Source: Synchiropus splendidus (Eukaryota > Chordata > Actinopteri > Syngnathiformes > Callionymidae). Taken from it: a stretch of 64,000 nt of DNA. A program made the translations under genes and the position numbers. This document shows positions 1 to 12,577 of the stretch, piece after piece. The DNA lies in assembly GCF_027744825.2 (NCBI RefSeq), contig NC_071345.1:8887501-8951500 (forward strand), written 5' to 3'. Position 1 is the first letter of the stretch, and the number at the start of each line of letters is the position of its first letter. The notes beneath the pieces were generated by a model, which worked only from the letters and a program-made list of their open reading frames with translations, did not search any database and was not told the origin of the DNA.

Positions 1-1623
1 CCCATCGTCCAAATAGTTTGAGTCAATCCTGGACGTGAACTCTACTTCCAAGGTGAAAACAATTACCACGGAGCAAAACCCTTGTAAAAATAACCCACAG
101 CATGAGCTTGTGCGCTTTTATTTATTTGTTATAAACCACAAACATTTGTTGCATTTCACATAATCCAACAGTGAAATATTGCGGCTTCTGTTTTAAACAT
201 GCTGTTTTATGTTGTGGGATTGTATGAAGAAATGCTGTTTACTAGTTTTGCTTGACCTTATTTATTTTATTGTTGTTCTGTGGTTGTTTTATTGCGCCAG
301 TCATTCTCCATTCCCCAAGCCTCAGAGGACTTTGTACACTTCGGAGGATGAGGGTTACATTAGGTAACTGCCAGCGAGTTGCTTGTTGAAAATCCTCAAA
401 CACCAGTGTCACTTACCAGAAAAACACCTTCTGCTTTTCATGATCGTGTGTTTACTTGTGTCGTTTCAAAAACAGGAAGTGATGGTGGTGAAAAAAAAGC
501 AGTTTATTTCAAGGCTCAAAATGACTTCCCGGCCAACAGATAAGGTCTCCTTCCTGTGTTAATGATGTTTGTGTTCCTCATCGTTCAACTTTTACTCTGC
601 GGTTTCTGATTCATTTTGGTTAGATCACTGTGAGAATCTAAAAAATATGAGTTACGATCATTGTTTTGATTGATACTAGATTACTATTTTAAACATATTT
701 TTTTTGACTCAATAGTTAACTTGACTTTTAGTCATTTAAGTGGTTTTATCAATGAGCATATTTGGATGAACACAATAATATTTTCATGTTTTTTCTTCCT
801 TTTATTTGACATTTAAACAACACATTTCTCCAACTGTTTTACCCCCAGTTTTCTTCTCTTGTGAGACCACATTTACAGTACTACAAGGGCACTTGACAAC
901 TGCAATATAATAGGTTCAAAAACACACGTGCAACAAATGCAGCAGTGTTGATATGGGGGGACGTGCGCAACTTCAAAGATGGAACAATCGCGGCTCTTAC
1001 TTAGCGTCACTCCCTGATGGATAGTGTCTGTGGTTTATGATGTCAAAGGGCAATATGACAGATGAGAAGCTAAAAATAGGCCTCTTTGAAGTGACACTCC
1101 CGAAAACCAGGGCGAAACTGAAATAGATGAGCGCAGCCATAAAGCCATCACCTCATTAGATTCAGACATCACCGTTGGACAATATAAGTCAATGTTTACT
1201 CGTACTTCTAGAGTTCTGTTGTCTGCCCATCTCTCGAACAAGAGCACACGCCCACACTTATCTTCTCTATCGACAGTGAACTGCTCGCAGCTCCCGAGTT
1301 CACATGAGAGTGTGAGAGACTCTTGTGACATCAGAGGCTAAAGAAGAAGAGCTGTCGAGAGTTTAGTGGGATCAATGGATGGTAGCGCATGAACTCATAA
1401 GACAAGCAGGAAATGCCGGCGAGGGTGTGTAATGCCATCCCCGATCTCTGCCCGTGCGGCACCCAAATGTATATGCTAATGTTGGGGGGCTACAGAGGAG
1501 CCATTATGTGAGGGGTCAGAGCTGGGGAGCAACCATCAGAGGGGGATGTGTGAACGTTTGTGGCTCATTTTTACAGATCATTTCTCTGCACATAAAAAAG
1601 TTTGTTTCATTCGTATTGTAAAT
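1..1623. other. Intergenic, nothing recognised
   Basis: Moderately AT-rich DNA. The open frames are short, carry no recognisable protein motif and show no convincing exon structure. I see no RNA gene or mobile-element end. Confidence 0.5.
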
Positions 1624-2760
1624 TAGTGTTGTAGTCAAGACCACACCAACCGAGACCAAGACATTATCCAGACTGGAGAGTGCCAAGACCGAGACAAGAC
1701 CAAGGTATTTGGAGGTCCAGACCAAGACAATGTACTCATATTATCATATTAATGACATGCATTGTGTGATCAGGTGCTATGCAGGACATGTTTATTCATT
1801 TATTTTTTAAATGTACTATTTCAATATTAATGCCACATAGAGTCAATTTTACTTCCATGACTGTTGTTAGGTATTCAATTTTGGACAGCTAGGATTTAAT
1901 ATCTGCATTAGTGTAACGTGTGCAGAAATACACAATTCACATTTGACCCAAAACAGTTTTTATAAAACAGTATTATAATTTAAACACAAAAACCAGAGCA
2001 GTGGTACCTCGGTTTTCGAACGTCCTGGAATTTGGAGTTCGAACAAAAATTTCGAGATTTTTTTGCTTCGGATTTTGAAAATCCAGAACTCGAAGCCAGA
2101 AAAACCTAACGTGTGCAGACCGATCAGCTGACCCACAACGTGCTTTGTTATTGTGTATAACGCAGCCTCTGTATGCAGACGTGTCCCGTTAGCTACATTT
2201 ACTGACTGTTTTTTCTTCATATTGAGGTGTAAAACCTTTCACTGGACCGTGGTAGAGTGTCACAGGGGAGGTGCTCGCTTTCCACACCTCCACTCCAGGG
2301 TTTGATGTCCTGTTGTGGGCTGGAGCTGGGACAGGGATGAGGCGAGTCTGGGACAGAGCGTGACTTGGTTTATGACTTTGTCACAGCCAAACTGCACAGA
2401 AGCGCACATTCAGAGCTGGACACGCACCGGGCACCTCTTCACTTCTGGAGAGACGTCACTCACTCGGCAACCCCTCCCACATGCAGCGGCCACACACATA
2501 GAGGAACAGCCACCTGCAGCAGACACTCTACATTCACTCCTACAAAAGACTATTTTAAGGCTTGGAACGCATTATTTCTTTCTCCATTCATTGTAATGGG
2601 AAAAATCGATTCAGATTTCGAACAATTCGCTTCTCGAACGGCCGTCTGGAACGGATTGTGGTAGAGAACCAAGGTACAACTGTATTGTGTTCGAGACCAA
2701 GACCGTTGAAGGGGGTTGTGGTCAGACCAAGACCTGAATACTGAGTACCAGTCAATATAA
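1624..2760. mobile_element. Outer degenerate repeat split by a TA-type element
   Basis: The two flanks, about 1624-1735 and 2690-2750, are both built from runs of GACCAAGACC/GAGACCAAGAC-type words. They appear to be two halves of one older repeat interrupted by the element at 1999-2682. The GAGACCAAGACC-rich composition resembles non-autonomous elements common in fish. The family name and exact ends are uncertain. Confidence 0.45.
1999..2682. mobile_element. Non-autonomous TIR element, copy 1 (about 0.68 kb)
   Basis: The left end reads CAGTGGTACCTCGGTTTTC and the right end, reverse-complemented, reads CAGTTGTACCTTGGTTCTC, giving a terminal inverted repeat of about 19 bp. A second copy lies in the same orientation at 38194-38917, and the internal ~450 bp is almost identical between them. 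Copy 2 is flanked by TA on both sides, as in Tc1/mariner-type insertion; here only the right side shows TA. No transposase is recognisable in any frame, so this is a MITE-like or internally deleted element. The open frames inside it occur on both strands and are read as by-products. Confidence 0.75.
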
Positions 2761-4880
2761 GTCATATGGACACACGCTTTCACATATACTGTAACAGAAA
2801 ACTGCAGTCTTTTTTTCAAAATAACTCAAGACCTGAGTAGTTTGATTTGTATTCAGTTTGGTCTGTTCGAAAACGGAAAGTCATCCATCCACCATCGGTA
2901 CAATACCTGGACTCTTTCTACATTGAGTGATTTGCACCACATTCACAAGAAATGATGTCAAATTTATAGAGTCGCACAAGTTCACCCTGGGTGGAACACA
3001 AACTGCTATCTAGTCAGTGCAGGAGGAAACTACTGTGTGTCTGTCATCACCACCATCAATGTCCAGAGGAAACCTGAACGATTCATGGTGCTATTCTCAT
3101 GTATTCACACGGTGAGGAAGCTCTAGATAAACCCTGTCATGAAGCTTGAAGCTCGACTCAGTGGCTGCTCGAGGACCGGGAGCTCGATCTGATATCCAGC
3201 AGCAATGTGGGACTTATCTTCCACTGACATCAACTGAAAGCACAGAACATGATGAGAGACGCTCGACACAATAACAGAGATACTAACAGCTAAGAGCCGG
3301 AGTGACTCTTCAAGTATTATGACTTATATCAACACACTGGCACATGCTGGTACAAAGGCCTGAGAGTGTTCAGTGGGCTCTCCAGGTACTCCAGTTTGCT
3401 TTCTTCAGCATGACCACTAAAACATTTAATTTAAAATATAGTAGCATATTAGCCACAGCTAGCATGGAACCTACTACATCATGATCCACTACTCCCTGTT
3501 GATTTTTAGTGGGTTATTTTTCCTGCAGTGTTTGTTTTCTTTTATGTGAACGTTTCACCTTAGCATTGGCTAACGCCATTTGTTGTTTTTGGGTCGCCTG
3601 GCACCGTCTGTTTAGCAGCCTCATATTGCATGACTTGTTTTGAACCTCCTCAACTTCTGTTTTCTGTGATACTTTGTGGACTATAGCTCTCTTTTTTATG
3701 TACTTTGAATTTCTTAAAACATTGTTGCTCTGCGGTCCAAACCAGCACCACATTCCATCAGACAAGAAGCTTGTGGTTAGCTTGCAAAAACTAGCTTAGA
3801 AAACACATGGATGACATGTGGATATGGATAACACTACACATTAAATGAGTCACATGAAAGATAAAATAAATGTGTTTTAGCTCAATGCTAGCTGAACTAG
3901 ATCAGGAGGAGCTTGTTAAATAAGAACAAATGCTATTTTAGTTGGTAGTTAAAGTTAGCACAAAATAAAACAAACATTTAAAGGTAATTTTTATGGAAAC
4001 ATTTTTAAATATATGCATTTACATTTTTGAAAAATAAAAATGGATCAGTGGTTTAAAGTTTCTTGGAGGTTTGTAACATGGCATGCATTTATCAGCTGCA
4101 CACCTGACCTTCATTGGAGAACAGTTTCTTCTCAGGATCACAGGTTTAGATGTTGGGTTTAGCCATTGAATCTTCTCCAGTTCAGTTACATCACTGTATC
4201 AAGTCGACCCGGCTTCATGATGTCATTCACATCCGGTGGTGGTTCAGGCACGATAGAACACCTTCAGGTTGGAAACATTTGTTCCCTCCATTTCCGAGAA
4301 ACGTGCAAACTAGAACTCCGAGGTTTGACCTTGTCGACCTTGAACTCATCATTTCTCAGCTCCTCTGAAACTCGAACCCTGGTTACCTACAGTTCTGACC
4401 CCTCCTCCACCCATCTACCGTTATCATTCATCATCCCCTGGTTCCTCGGCTCATTCACTGAACCCCGTCATTCAAGACCCCCCAGTAGATTCTGGAGGGA
4501 CGGTGGCAGCTGGGGGAGGGATCACTGCGGGAACCCAACCTGCTTTTTCCATCAGCGGCAGCTCGACGATGAGAACGTGAACCAGAGAATTAAGAAAACA
4601 TGTCCATCAGCTGAACATTCTCGAAGGTTCTTCAGTCTGAGCTTCACACGTGAGCTTCATCCATCACTCTTCCGTCTTTAAAGATAGCGGACGGAGGAAA
4701 TTGGGCTGCTGTGCTAAAGTTAGACAAGCAATTAGCTCGCACGCTAATGAGCCGAGAGAAGGGCACATTTCCCTGGGGGGCACTACCCCCCGTCCCCTCC
4801 CACCCAACCAAGGTCTGAGAGCCAGCAGTTGGAAATGAGAAAAGGCTGTTTCCACTCTGAATCAGTGGGCACAGAAGTTT
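2761..4880. other. Intergenic, no gene recognised
   Basis: Contains a 171-codon open frame with a non-ATG start (4166-4678), but its composition is low-complexity Ser/Thr/Pro/His with no domain, and no splice or poly(A) structure supports it. No repeat family is recognised. Confidence 0.45.
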
Positions 4881-5480
4881 GGCTGAGTTTATCAATGGAT
4901 GGATGAACAACAGTTTTCATGAACTAACAACCGCATATTGATCCTTGTGACTGGATGAATAGATGAATGAGTGATTTGCTTTTGGAATGAGTGCCTTCTT
5001 TAAACAGGGTATTGAGTTAGATTTGTGAATGAATGAATTGTTTTTGTAAGGATAGTTTAATGACGGATGAATGGGTGATTGAACAGGTTGTTGAATCCCT
5101 CGATGAATGGATGAAGAATGGATGGATGGATCTTTTAGTCTATTATCAGTTATTGACTGTGTGAATGGGTGACATATGAACGACTGAATGGATTAATAGA
5201 TGGCTCTCTCTCTATCAGGTGGATGACTCTATAGGTCTAATAAGGTGTATGTATGGATGAATGGATGATTGACAGGCCAATTGAGGTATGATCTGTTGGA
5301 TCAATCGACGGATCATTGAATGGTCTCATGAATCGATTATATGCGACTGAATGGACTGATGGATGAATGGATCGATTGAGCAAGTAATGGATTATTGGCA
5401 GGGTGAATCATTTGTTCATGGATCCACAAATGTTGGGATGAATGGATGAGTTACTGGTTTGCTTTATTTGCATTTTTAGA
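4880..5480. repeat. Degenerate GGAT/GAAT-rich tract
   Basis: Words such as ATGGATGAATGG, GAATGGATGA and GGATGAATGGATGA recur irregularly for about 600 bp, mixed with diverged sequence. This looks like an old, decayed tetranucleotide or minisatellite array. It has no sustained coding frame. Confidence 0.6.
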
Positions 5481-6380
5481 AGGGTGAATGGGTGATTTAT
5501 GTTGCAACCGATTCAGGGAAAATAAGTTTTGATTTCACAGTAGCTAGATGCGTGAGTAGATGTCTGAATCTTTGGATGGTTGGACTGATGCTTAGGCTGT
5601 AGCTACGAACGTCGCGATTGAGTCCATCAGCCGCCAAGTCACTTTTGAGTTTGAGCTTCATCATAACTCATAAGCATGTGTTGACGCTACATGCTACATT
5701 ATAACCACCAAATTCAGACCATCTAGCTGTTTAGCATGTAGCTTCCACACGTTCCCACACTGAAACTGGGAAAAAAAAATCATCTGAGACGAGAGCCAGG
5801 TGACAGAGAGACAGCATGTGCGGAGGTGAAACCACGAGCCTGGGAATGTCGCCGGCCCGCGGGACAATCACACCACTGTTCAAACTCCGACTTAACTTCA
5901 GGTGCAACTGAGAAGCGACAAGGAGTTACGGCCAGCTGACCAATGTCATGTGTATCGACTTTCCAGTGTTTTCAAGGAGGGATAATCCAGACACATTAGA
6001 CGCTCATGATGGACGCAAGTCAGGAGAGGGTCAAGCAGATACATTCCATCAAATCATTCCAGAAAGTGTCATGATTCTCCCTTCTCTTCGCAACACACGT
6101 CTCCCCTTTCCATCAAAGCTCAAGAGGGCTTCGTCTCAAGTTCAATTCTCACACAGCAGAGGCTTCTTTTTGTTGCGCCACGCACTGAGGAGGAGGAATT
6201 CTCTGGCACGGAATGAAAGCGGAAGAGGCCTTGTTGCCGAGACATCAGCGATTCAGGCTCTTGTACTCCCCTGGAGGAACCAGGAATCCCACCCATTTAC
6301 CAGCATTACACAGAAAAAACAGATCCAGATTTTTGGTGGAGTCAAGATGAAGCTTTAGTGAGAAATAAAGGCCCTCACTT
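5481..6380. other. Intergenic, nothing recognised
   Basis: One 136-codon frame (5948-6355) lacks recognisable domains and gene structure, and is treated as chance. No repeat ends are seen. Confidence 0.4.
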
Positions 6381-6389
6381 TGAAGGTTT

Positions 6390-6720
6390 TATTGGTGTTG
6401 GAGAGCACCCTTGCTTGCCTTAAGATGACTGGTGTTGAAGGAGACCCCATCCTCTTTATGCCCTTTACCTCAATAGCCTCAACAGTTGTCTTCTCCTCTC
6501 CATCCATGTCCTGTTCATCTCCCTAGCTTAGCCTCCAAACTAGAGCTGTCCCTCGGATGCACTCGTTTCTGCTGTTATCCTTTGCATTCACTCCCAACGA
6601 CTACCTCAGTATCTTCTCTCAAACTCTCCTAGCCCAGCTTGCTGACCACTACTGTCCTGTTAACATCTCCTTACCATCGGTTCCACCCTGTCTGCACTCT
6701 CTTCTTCAACTGCCTGATCA
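6390..6720 (-). mobile_element. Decayed RTE-like LINE fragment (reverse-transcriptase end)
   Basis: The + strand reads like the complement of a common fish non-LTR retrotransposon: a CTGTCCCTCGGATGCACTCG-type stretch, then CACTCCCAACGACTACCTCAG, then TTCCACCCTGTCTGCACTCTC. The last part corresponds on the minus strand to the VQAGW-type segment seen better preserved at 46930-47133. The frame is broken throughout. The family assignment rests on remembered consensus and needs a repeat-library search. Confidence 0.5.
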
Positions 6721-9700
6721 ATCTCATTTATATCTCTCATGTCCATCACCCCCTGCAAACTTCATTCAAACGCTCTCAGTCTCAACTGAGCTTAAGCTCC
6801 AGCAACAACAACAAAGTCTCCACAAAGACCAGATGGAGAGCCGTAAATCCAAAGTACATAAAAAGTCCAACAGTTGCGGGTTAAAGACATCAGTCTCAGT
6901 GTTTCCTCCAGGGTTCAGCGGGCCGAGGCAACATCCAAACCCAGAGGATCGTAACTCTTCCATTCATCCGTGGAGTTTTTATGCGCTCATTTACTCTGAG
7001 TAAATCACGGAGGAGAAGTAGAGTCATGAACTTTTTCTTCATCTCCTGCGACGGTTCGCTGATGGAGCAGATGCTTGAAGAATGTGAGCGCGATAAGACG
7101 GTGCATACAGACGTGAGGTAATCATATTCGTGACATGGTACAAAGGTTAAGCAAATAAAGAAGCCTTTATTTGTATGACGCCAAGTGAATGTAAGTGAAA
7201 GTAGCGTTGTGTTATAAACAATAGTCTGCTGGTGTATTATTGCACTTCTTCTACATTTCGTCAGTTAACAAGTCTATAATATTGTGGGTTTAAATGACAG
7301 GTTTAGAGGATAAAAACCACCCGAGTGGAGCCCAAGAACTTGAAAACCCCATAAAAAGAGCAGTCAATTCAACATGGAGGGCTGCAGGAGGCTCATTAGA
7401 AGCCGAGTCTGGTTTCTGTCGCTACAAATCACGACAGACGTACACGTTACTGACTCGATCTGCCAACTTCAAATGTGGTGTTGCAGTCAAGCTGGTCCAA
7501 AATAATAGCCATTTTTAATATAAAGGCTCCACTGTGTGTTGGTTAATAGATTAGCTTTTGGCTCGCTGTCTTCACGTGGTGTGACGAATTAGCACGTCGC
7601 GAAATGCTACCTATGCTATGTGATATCTGAATGTTTGGCTAACGCTAATTTGTATCTCAAACACCTCCATTTATTTTTTGCAATGGCAAATATGAATTTA
7701 TTAATGCATTTAGTATTTTTGTAAACGTTTTAGTTTCATGAAAATGTAGTTTTAATGACATTTACATTTAATGACAATTACATTTTACCGGAGACTTTCT
7801 GAAGCTCTCCAGCTTCACTTAAATAAATGAATGAATAAATTTAAATAAAGTTTGTCAGAAACACATGCAACTTATTCACAGTACAGACGACAGTATATAT
7901 AGTCTTGTTTATATTCACAGTGACAAAATAGCTATATTTTTTAAAATGCTAACTAGATGCTAAACCCCCTAATAATGTTTTCAATGTAAGAATAAAAATA
8001 CATTTCAACTTCTTATTAAAGCAAAACCATAGGAAGCAATATATTACTATTGTTTTTATTCCTTTGGCAAAAAGAGGTTTTAATGAGTCGCTTTATTATG
8101 GGCCAGCAGGAAGCTAACTTGATTCTATTAAGTCACACAGTTCTATTAAGTCAAGCATCTGCTAGCGAGTTGGTGATTTATGCTAACTAGTACGAATGCA
8201 TATTAAGTGAATGGCATAGTTATATGAAAGTAGTTATATTCGTTTTACTCATATAAAAGAGATGTTTTCTGGCATTCATTCATCTACAGAAGCTTTAGAT
8301 CGTCCGGCTGCCGTTGTGTGAGCGGCACGATTGAAAAGCCGAATCCAATTTACATTCAGCGACAGCCATTCAGAAATTCCAGACCATAATAATTGATACA
8401 TTTAATCCCATTTCTATTGTACCAGCTCCTCCCGGTCATCGTCTGCGGGCCGGCCACTTGTTGAGAGCGTGTTTCTGTTCAAAACCCCATGAGTAAATCT
8501 ATTTTCGGAGGCACCTCTGACACTCATCGGGACCACAACAATGGCGCCCATTCTCCTCCCCGCCTCACGCTTGGCTGCACTCCCTGAATGGGGAAACAAT
8601 CCGTACCCCTGAACCCCCCACGCAGGCTCCACACACATGCTAAATGGTCACACGTGTTCAGACTCACTCAAAAGTAAACTTCGTTTGGACTTCACCAGCG
8701 CTCACCTGCGTCTATAAACCGAGAACAAAAGCTTGGACGCAGAATATTTACGCGCATAACTTCAACACTGTAGAGGAACCATGTGCTTTAGACGCGAGTG
8801 GGAAACTACGAGACCACACTGACATCGTGTGGACAACTTGTGTACTGTCTCAGCCATTATCTCGTGATGTATTTTTTAACGCTATTTTTCTTATCTTTCA
8901 TTTAATTGGATACTCTTTATAAGCACAATTTTATTTGATTTTAATAAATCATTTATTTCGCGTATTTTCCTCTCAAACAAAAACATCGCTGTCTGACTTT
9001 GAATAGTTATAAAATTTTAATAAATAATGTTATATTTATTTGTTTTTATTTGAATATTTGAAGATATTCATTTATTTCCTTTCCTTAACTACTTAGGCTT
9101 TAAGATGGACAATAATTATATTAATAAAAAAACACTTAATTTGTATTACCTTCTTTTTTATTATTTGGTTTTATCCTATATGATTTTTTATTTTTTCATT
9201 TATATAATATTATACTTAACTATTTTTTATTTTTAAAATTAAACATATATATAATTATTATTTTTTTAAATCCCATTTTCAAAATAAATTATTAATTGAA
9301 AAGACAAGGAACCACTTACAAAGCGTGTGCACTGTGGGAGTCAACCCCTCTTGATTCGTCGGTTATTTTGCTCTGCGACTGAAGCTGTTCCTCCTCCTGA
9401 ACAGTACAGTGCGGCAGGTTACCTTCTTCTGAACGCTCACTTATCTTCAGTCTGCAAGGTGAAACCACCAGAAATATCCAGCCCAGTAAGTGTTGAAATA
9501 TTTAAACATTAAAATTGTGGGTTTTTTTTGACAAGATTAATGTAAAGTAGCATAATTTCTCCGCTTTCATTTAGAGTAGATGCACATAAAACATCGCTCT
9601 AATGCAAAGTGTTAATGTTTGTACAAAACTATTTATTTACGAAGGCCAAAATAAGGGAGGAAAAAACATAAAAACAGGATTTTTTAAAATCCCATTGATG

Positions 9701-9960
9701 TTGTTTGTCTATTAATCTCATTAAACCATTAAAAAAAAAACCTAAATATCAGTTAATACTTATGCCGCTCGGGTGATTTCATATAGACCCATGTTGACAT
9801 ACACACGGCCCCCTGCACGCCGGCCTCTTCGCCACAAGTTGTCTGCGTTTGATAAGAAGTTGTTTCGCTGACGTCACTTTTATCTCTCCAAACATTTAAA
9901 GGGACAGAGCTCATGCTGCCTCTTGAACATGACATCACCACAGACTGTTGTACTGTCTAG
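6721..9960. other. Intergenic, AT-rich, nothing recognised
   Basis: No gene structure is recognised. About 8870-9310 is strongly AT-rich, with long A/T runs and almost no CpG. The short open frames present have no family resemblance. Confidence 0.5.
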
Positions 9961-10690
9961 ACTGTGGATATACACACACTTGCGCAGTGCCTTTGTGGGG
10001 ACATTTCACTGCCATAATGCTCCCCAACCTCTCACCCTAAACCCAACCATCCAAAATATATGGCTAACCTTAACCTTGACTCTCAACCCAATTGTCATGA
10101 CCCAGTTATTTTAAAGTCTTCATGCTCAAATTGAGGCTTAACCCTGTGGGGACTAGGGAAATGTCTCCACAAGTATAGCTATACAAATATGCGCTTACAC
10201 ACACTGTCACCTGCCTTATATTTGCCTTGACAAGTACGTGCAAGCTTTTTAACATACAATAAGAGCGTATCCATGAAACATCTGCGCTCACAAAGCCGTG
10301 CACTGTTACCTGCAGGCTACAAGTCAGAGGAACATAAATGCGCTACGTTAAATGTCAGCTACTCAACCACTCTCAGGCAGACCGATGAACGAACACACTT
10401 TTAATAAGACAGTACCACACACAAGTTAAACCAAACCACGTCCACAAAAGTTCACACATAAACCCTCTCTATAAAACTCCCTCGCACACTTGTCTGCACA
10501 TGTTAAACCCATCCAACTCACATATATGTTTGTATTTCTATCTTTGCGGAGACCTCTCATTGACATGATGCTTTCTCCAGCCTTATTATTTTGACATTAA
10601 CCTTGTGGGGTCCGGCAAAAGGCCTTCAAACACCTTAGGGCCACACAAAGGGGTGTTGTCCCCGCAATTGGACCTCACAATGTGCACCCT
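9961..10690. repeat. Diverged GTGGGGAC/CCCTAAACC-type repeat
   Basis: Two sections (about 9990-10180 and 10595-10700) share the words TGTGGGGACAT, ACCCTAAACC, CCCTGTGGGGAC and GTCTCCACAAG / GTTGTCCCCGC. This type is widespread in fish intergenic DNA. Boundaries and class are unclear, and no open frame is supported. Confidence 0.4.
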
Positions 10691-11016
10691 AAACCTGTGT
10701 AAACACCAGATAATCGGCAAATGAAATGACATTGAGCCAAAAATGGCGTCTTTAATTCTGTGACACTCTTTGGCTCAACTTTGAGAAAGTTGCCTGAGGT
10801 CAGAGGTCATCTAAGATAGAGGGTAGGAGGACAGGAGAGAAGCATCGTAATCTTAAATCAGACAGAGATGGTCAGGGAGTCTCAGGATAGATTCCCTAAC
10901 TGGATTAGTGCGTCAGTGGAGGCACACAAACACAGAATCAGAGATTAGTCTGAGCTTCATCTCGCTTCCCATCTCGTACAGAGAGTCTCCTTCGCATCTG
11001 CTCTCGAGGTCCAAAC

Positions 11017-11388
11017 ATGGAGATGGACTCCAACATGGTGGAGGAATCCTCCGGAGACGTGGCGGGCGACTCTCAGATGGACGCCATGCCAGCTGTGGAC
11101 AAGTCTGAGATCGAGCTGACGTCTGAGCGTGTGGAGCAGCTGATGAAGAGCATGGAGACGCTGCTGTCGGACGTGGAGGAGATGAGGAACCAGTGCTGCC
11201 ACCAGGCCAGTGAGCTGGTCCAGGCGGCCGCCACCCTGAAGGAGCAGCAGACGGAGCTGAAGGAGAGCTACACCCAGCTGAACCAGGACATGCAGGACAT
11301 CATGGACACCATGGAGGAGCTCTTCACCACCAAGATGGCCTTCGACACCAAGGAGAAGCAGGTGGAGAAGCTGAACCGGCAATTCTGA
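11017..11388 (+). CDS. Small acidic coiled-coil protein, unidentified
   Basis: This is a 123-aa frame that I do not recognise. The ATG has a strong Kozak context (A at -3, G at +4). It is intronless, GC-rich at third positions and ends in TGA, with AATAAA at 11485-11490 followed by a GT-rich tract, so the 3' end looks genuine. The N-terminal ~30 residues are acidic and Ser/Met-rich. From about residue 34 to the end the protein is predicted helical, with heptad-like Leu/Met/Val spacing (ERVEQLMKSMETLL, LNQDMQDIMDTMEELF), and it carries one CC pair near residue 69. There is no signal peptide or membrane segment. It could be a complete small gene, a retrocopy of a spliced gene, or the last exon of a longer gene. 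Its high GC sets it apart from the AT-rich flanks. Function unknown; a coiled-coil assembly role is only inference. Confidence 0.6.
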   Translation: MEMDSNMVEESSGDVAGDSQMDAMPAVDKSEIELTSERVEQLMKSMETLLSDVEEMRNQCCHQASELVQAAATLKEQQTELKESYTQLNQDMQDIMDTMEELFTTKMAFDTKEKQVEKLNRQF

Positions 11389-11484
11389 CAGCACAAACTG
11401 AAATGGCAGTTTGTGCTGTAAACCATGTGCTTATGTGTGTCTGCATTTCCAGTGAGTGAGCGGCCTGTCAATCATGACAGACTC

Positions 11485-11490
11485 AATAAA
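11485..11490 (+). terminator. Poly(A) signal AATAAA of the small coiled-coil gene
   Basis: Canonical hexamer 97 bp after the stop codon, followed directly by a GTTTGTGTGTTTT downstream element. Confidence 0.65.
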
Positions 11491-11783
11491 GTTTGTGTGT
11501 TTTAATGGCATCTCAGTCTGCATCAGGGCAAACTGTTTTCATCAATTTTGGACTTTCTTTGACTCTATTTCTTTTTAGTGTGAGTGTGTGTTTTAGTGTT
11601 GTTGTCATACCAAGGCGTTTGATGGTCATGGAAATAAATATTTCTGTTAGCATTTTGTTGATGTGTGTTTGTTTTGGCCTGGTGTTCTGGCACTGTGTGT
11701 TTGGATGCATTTTAGTATGTTGAGTATTAAGAGTTTGGTGCTCCACTGTGGTAGTTTTCTGTTGGTATCTGTGACTGTGCATG

Positions 11784-11914
11784 TATATTATATTATATGA
11801 TATTAGATGGTGTTATATGATTATATTATATTATATTATATTATATTATATTATATTATATTATATTATATTATATTATATTATATTATATTATATTATA
11901 TTATATTATATTAT
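11784..11914. repeat. (TTATA)n pentanucleotide microsatellite
   Basis: Near-perfect period-5 array, pure from about 11821 to 11914 and imperfect upstream. It produces a spurious repetitive reading frame. Confidence 0.95.
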
Positions 11915-12577
11915 GTTCAATACTACTTCCTGATGGATTTGCTGAGAAAAGATGTATCAGTAAAATCATTTCAGTTCAGCAGTAATGAAAATAATAATTT
12001 AAAACTCACACAAAGAAGCTGACTTGATAATTCCCTTCATTCTGAACCTCACAGAATCACCGTGCTCCTCCAGTTTGAGATTACAGACTACAGATTACAG
12101 TGCTCTGATATCAGAACCACACAGCGTGTTCAAACTATTCTTCTGCAGGGAAACCCCGCTATATCATGAGGTTCTGGTATAAGATGGTAATTATATACTG
12201 CAGCTTCCTCCTCCAGGACTGTCATTCGCCGCCCATCCTGTCTTTACGTTTAGATCCATCGCTCGTCGCCTCGTAAAACGAAATGCTCTGGAAAAAAGAT
12301 TCCAGAGCATTGCAGTGTCGGCCGAAATATTGTGTGATTCTATGTGGGACTGAAACCTGATGCCTCTGGGTGAGGAGCAGAGAGGTTTGGAGAAGAAGAG
12401 GAATCAGATCAGACCTGAGGAGAACAGCACGAAGCAGCTGCAGTAGATCTCTTCCCCTGGACGTCGTGATGAAGGTGTGATATGTCATCCAGTCTTTTGC
12501 GATTGCTTAAACCTCTGACTCACCATTACAGATTTCAGAAGTGTGACATTAGGTGTGTTCCTCAGCAGCATCTCCTG
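11915..12577. other. Upstream flank of the papilin-like gene
   Basis: No separate gene is seen. A short perfect hairpin lies near 12284-12308 (CTCTGGAA/TTCCAGAG). The 5' UTR of the following gene probably lies in the last part, but no TATA box or exon boundary can be fixed. Confidence 0.4.

Noticed and set aside
2315..2664. Frames of 90-99 codons shared with 38549-38983 as a conserved protein
   Set aside because: They lie inside the duplicated TIR element, several frames on both strands are equally open, and similarity extends through non-coding parts, so shared recent descent explains it.
4166..4681. 171-codon + strand frame
   Set aside because: The start is not ATG, there is no recognisable domain, composition is Ser/Thr-rich, and no promoter, splice or poly(A) evidence supports it.
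10957..11394. 145-codon minus-strand Leu/His-rich frame
   Set aside because: It is the antisense shadow of the GC-rich small coiled-coil gene on the + strand.
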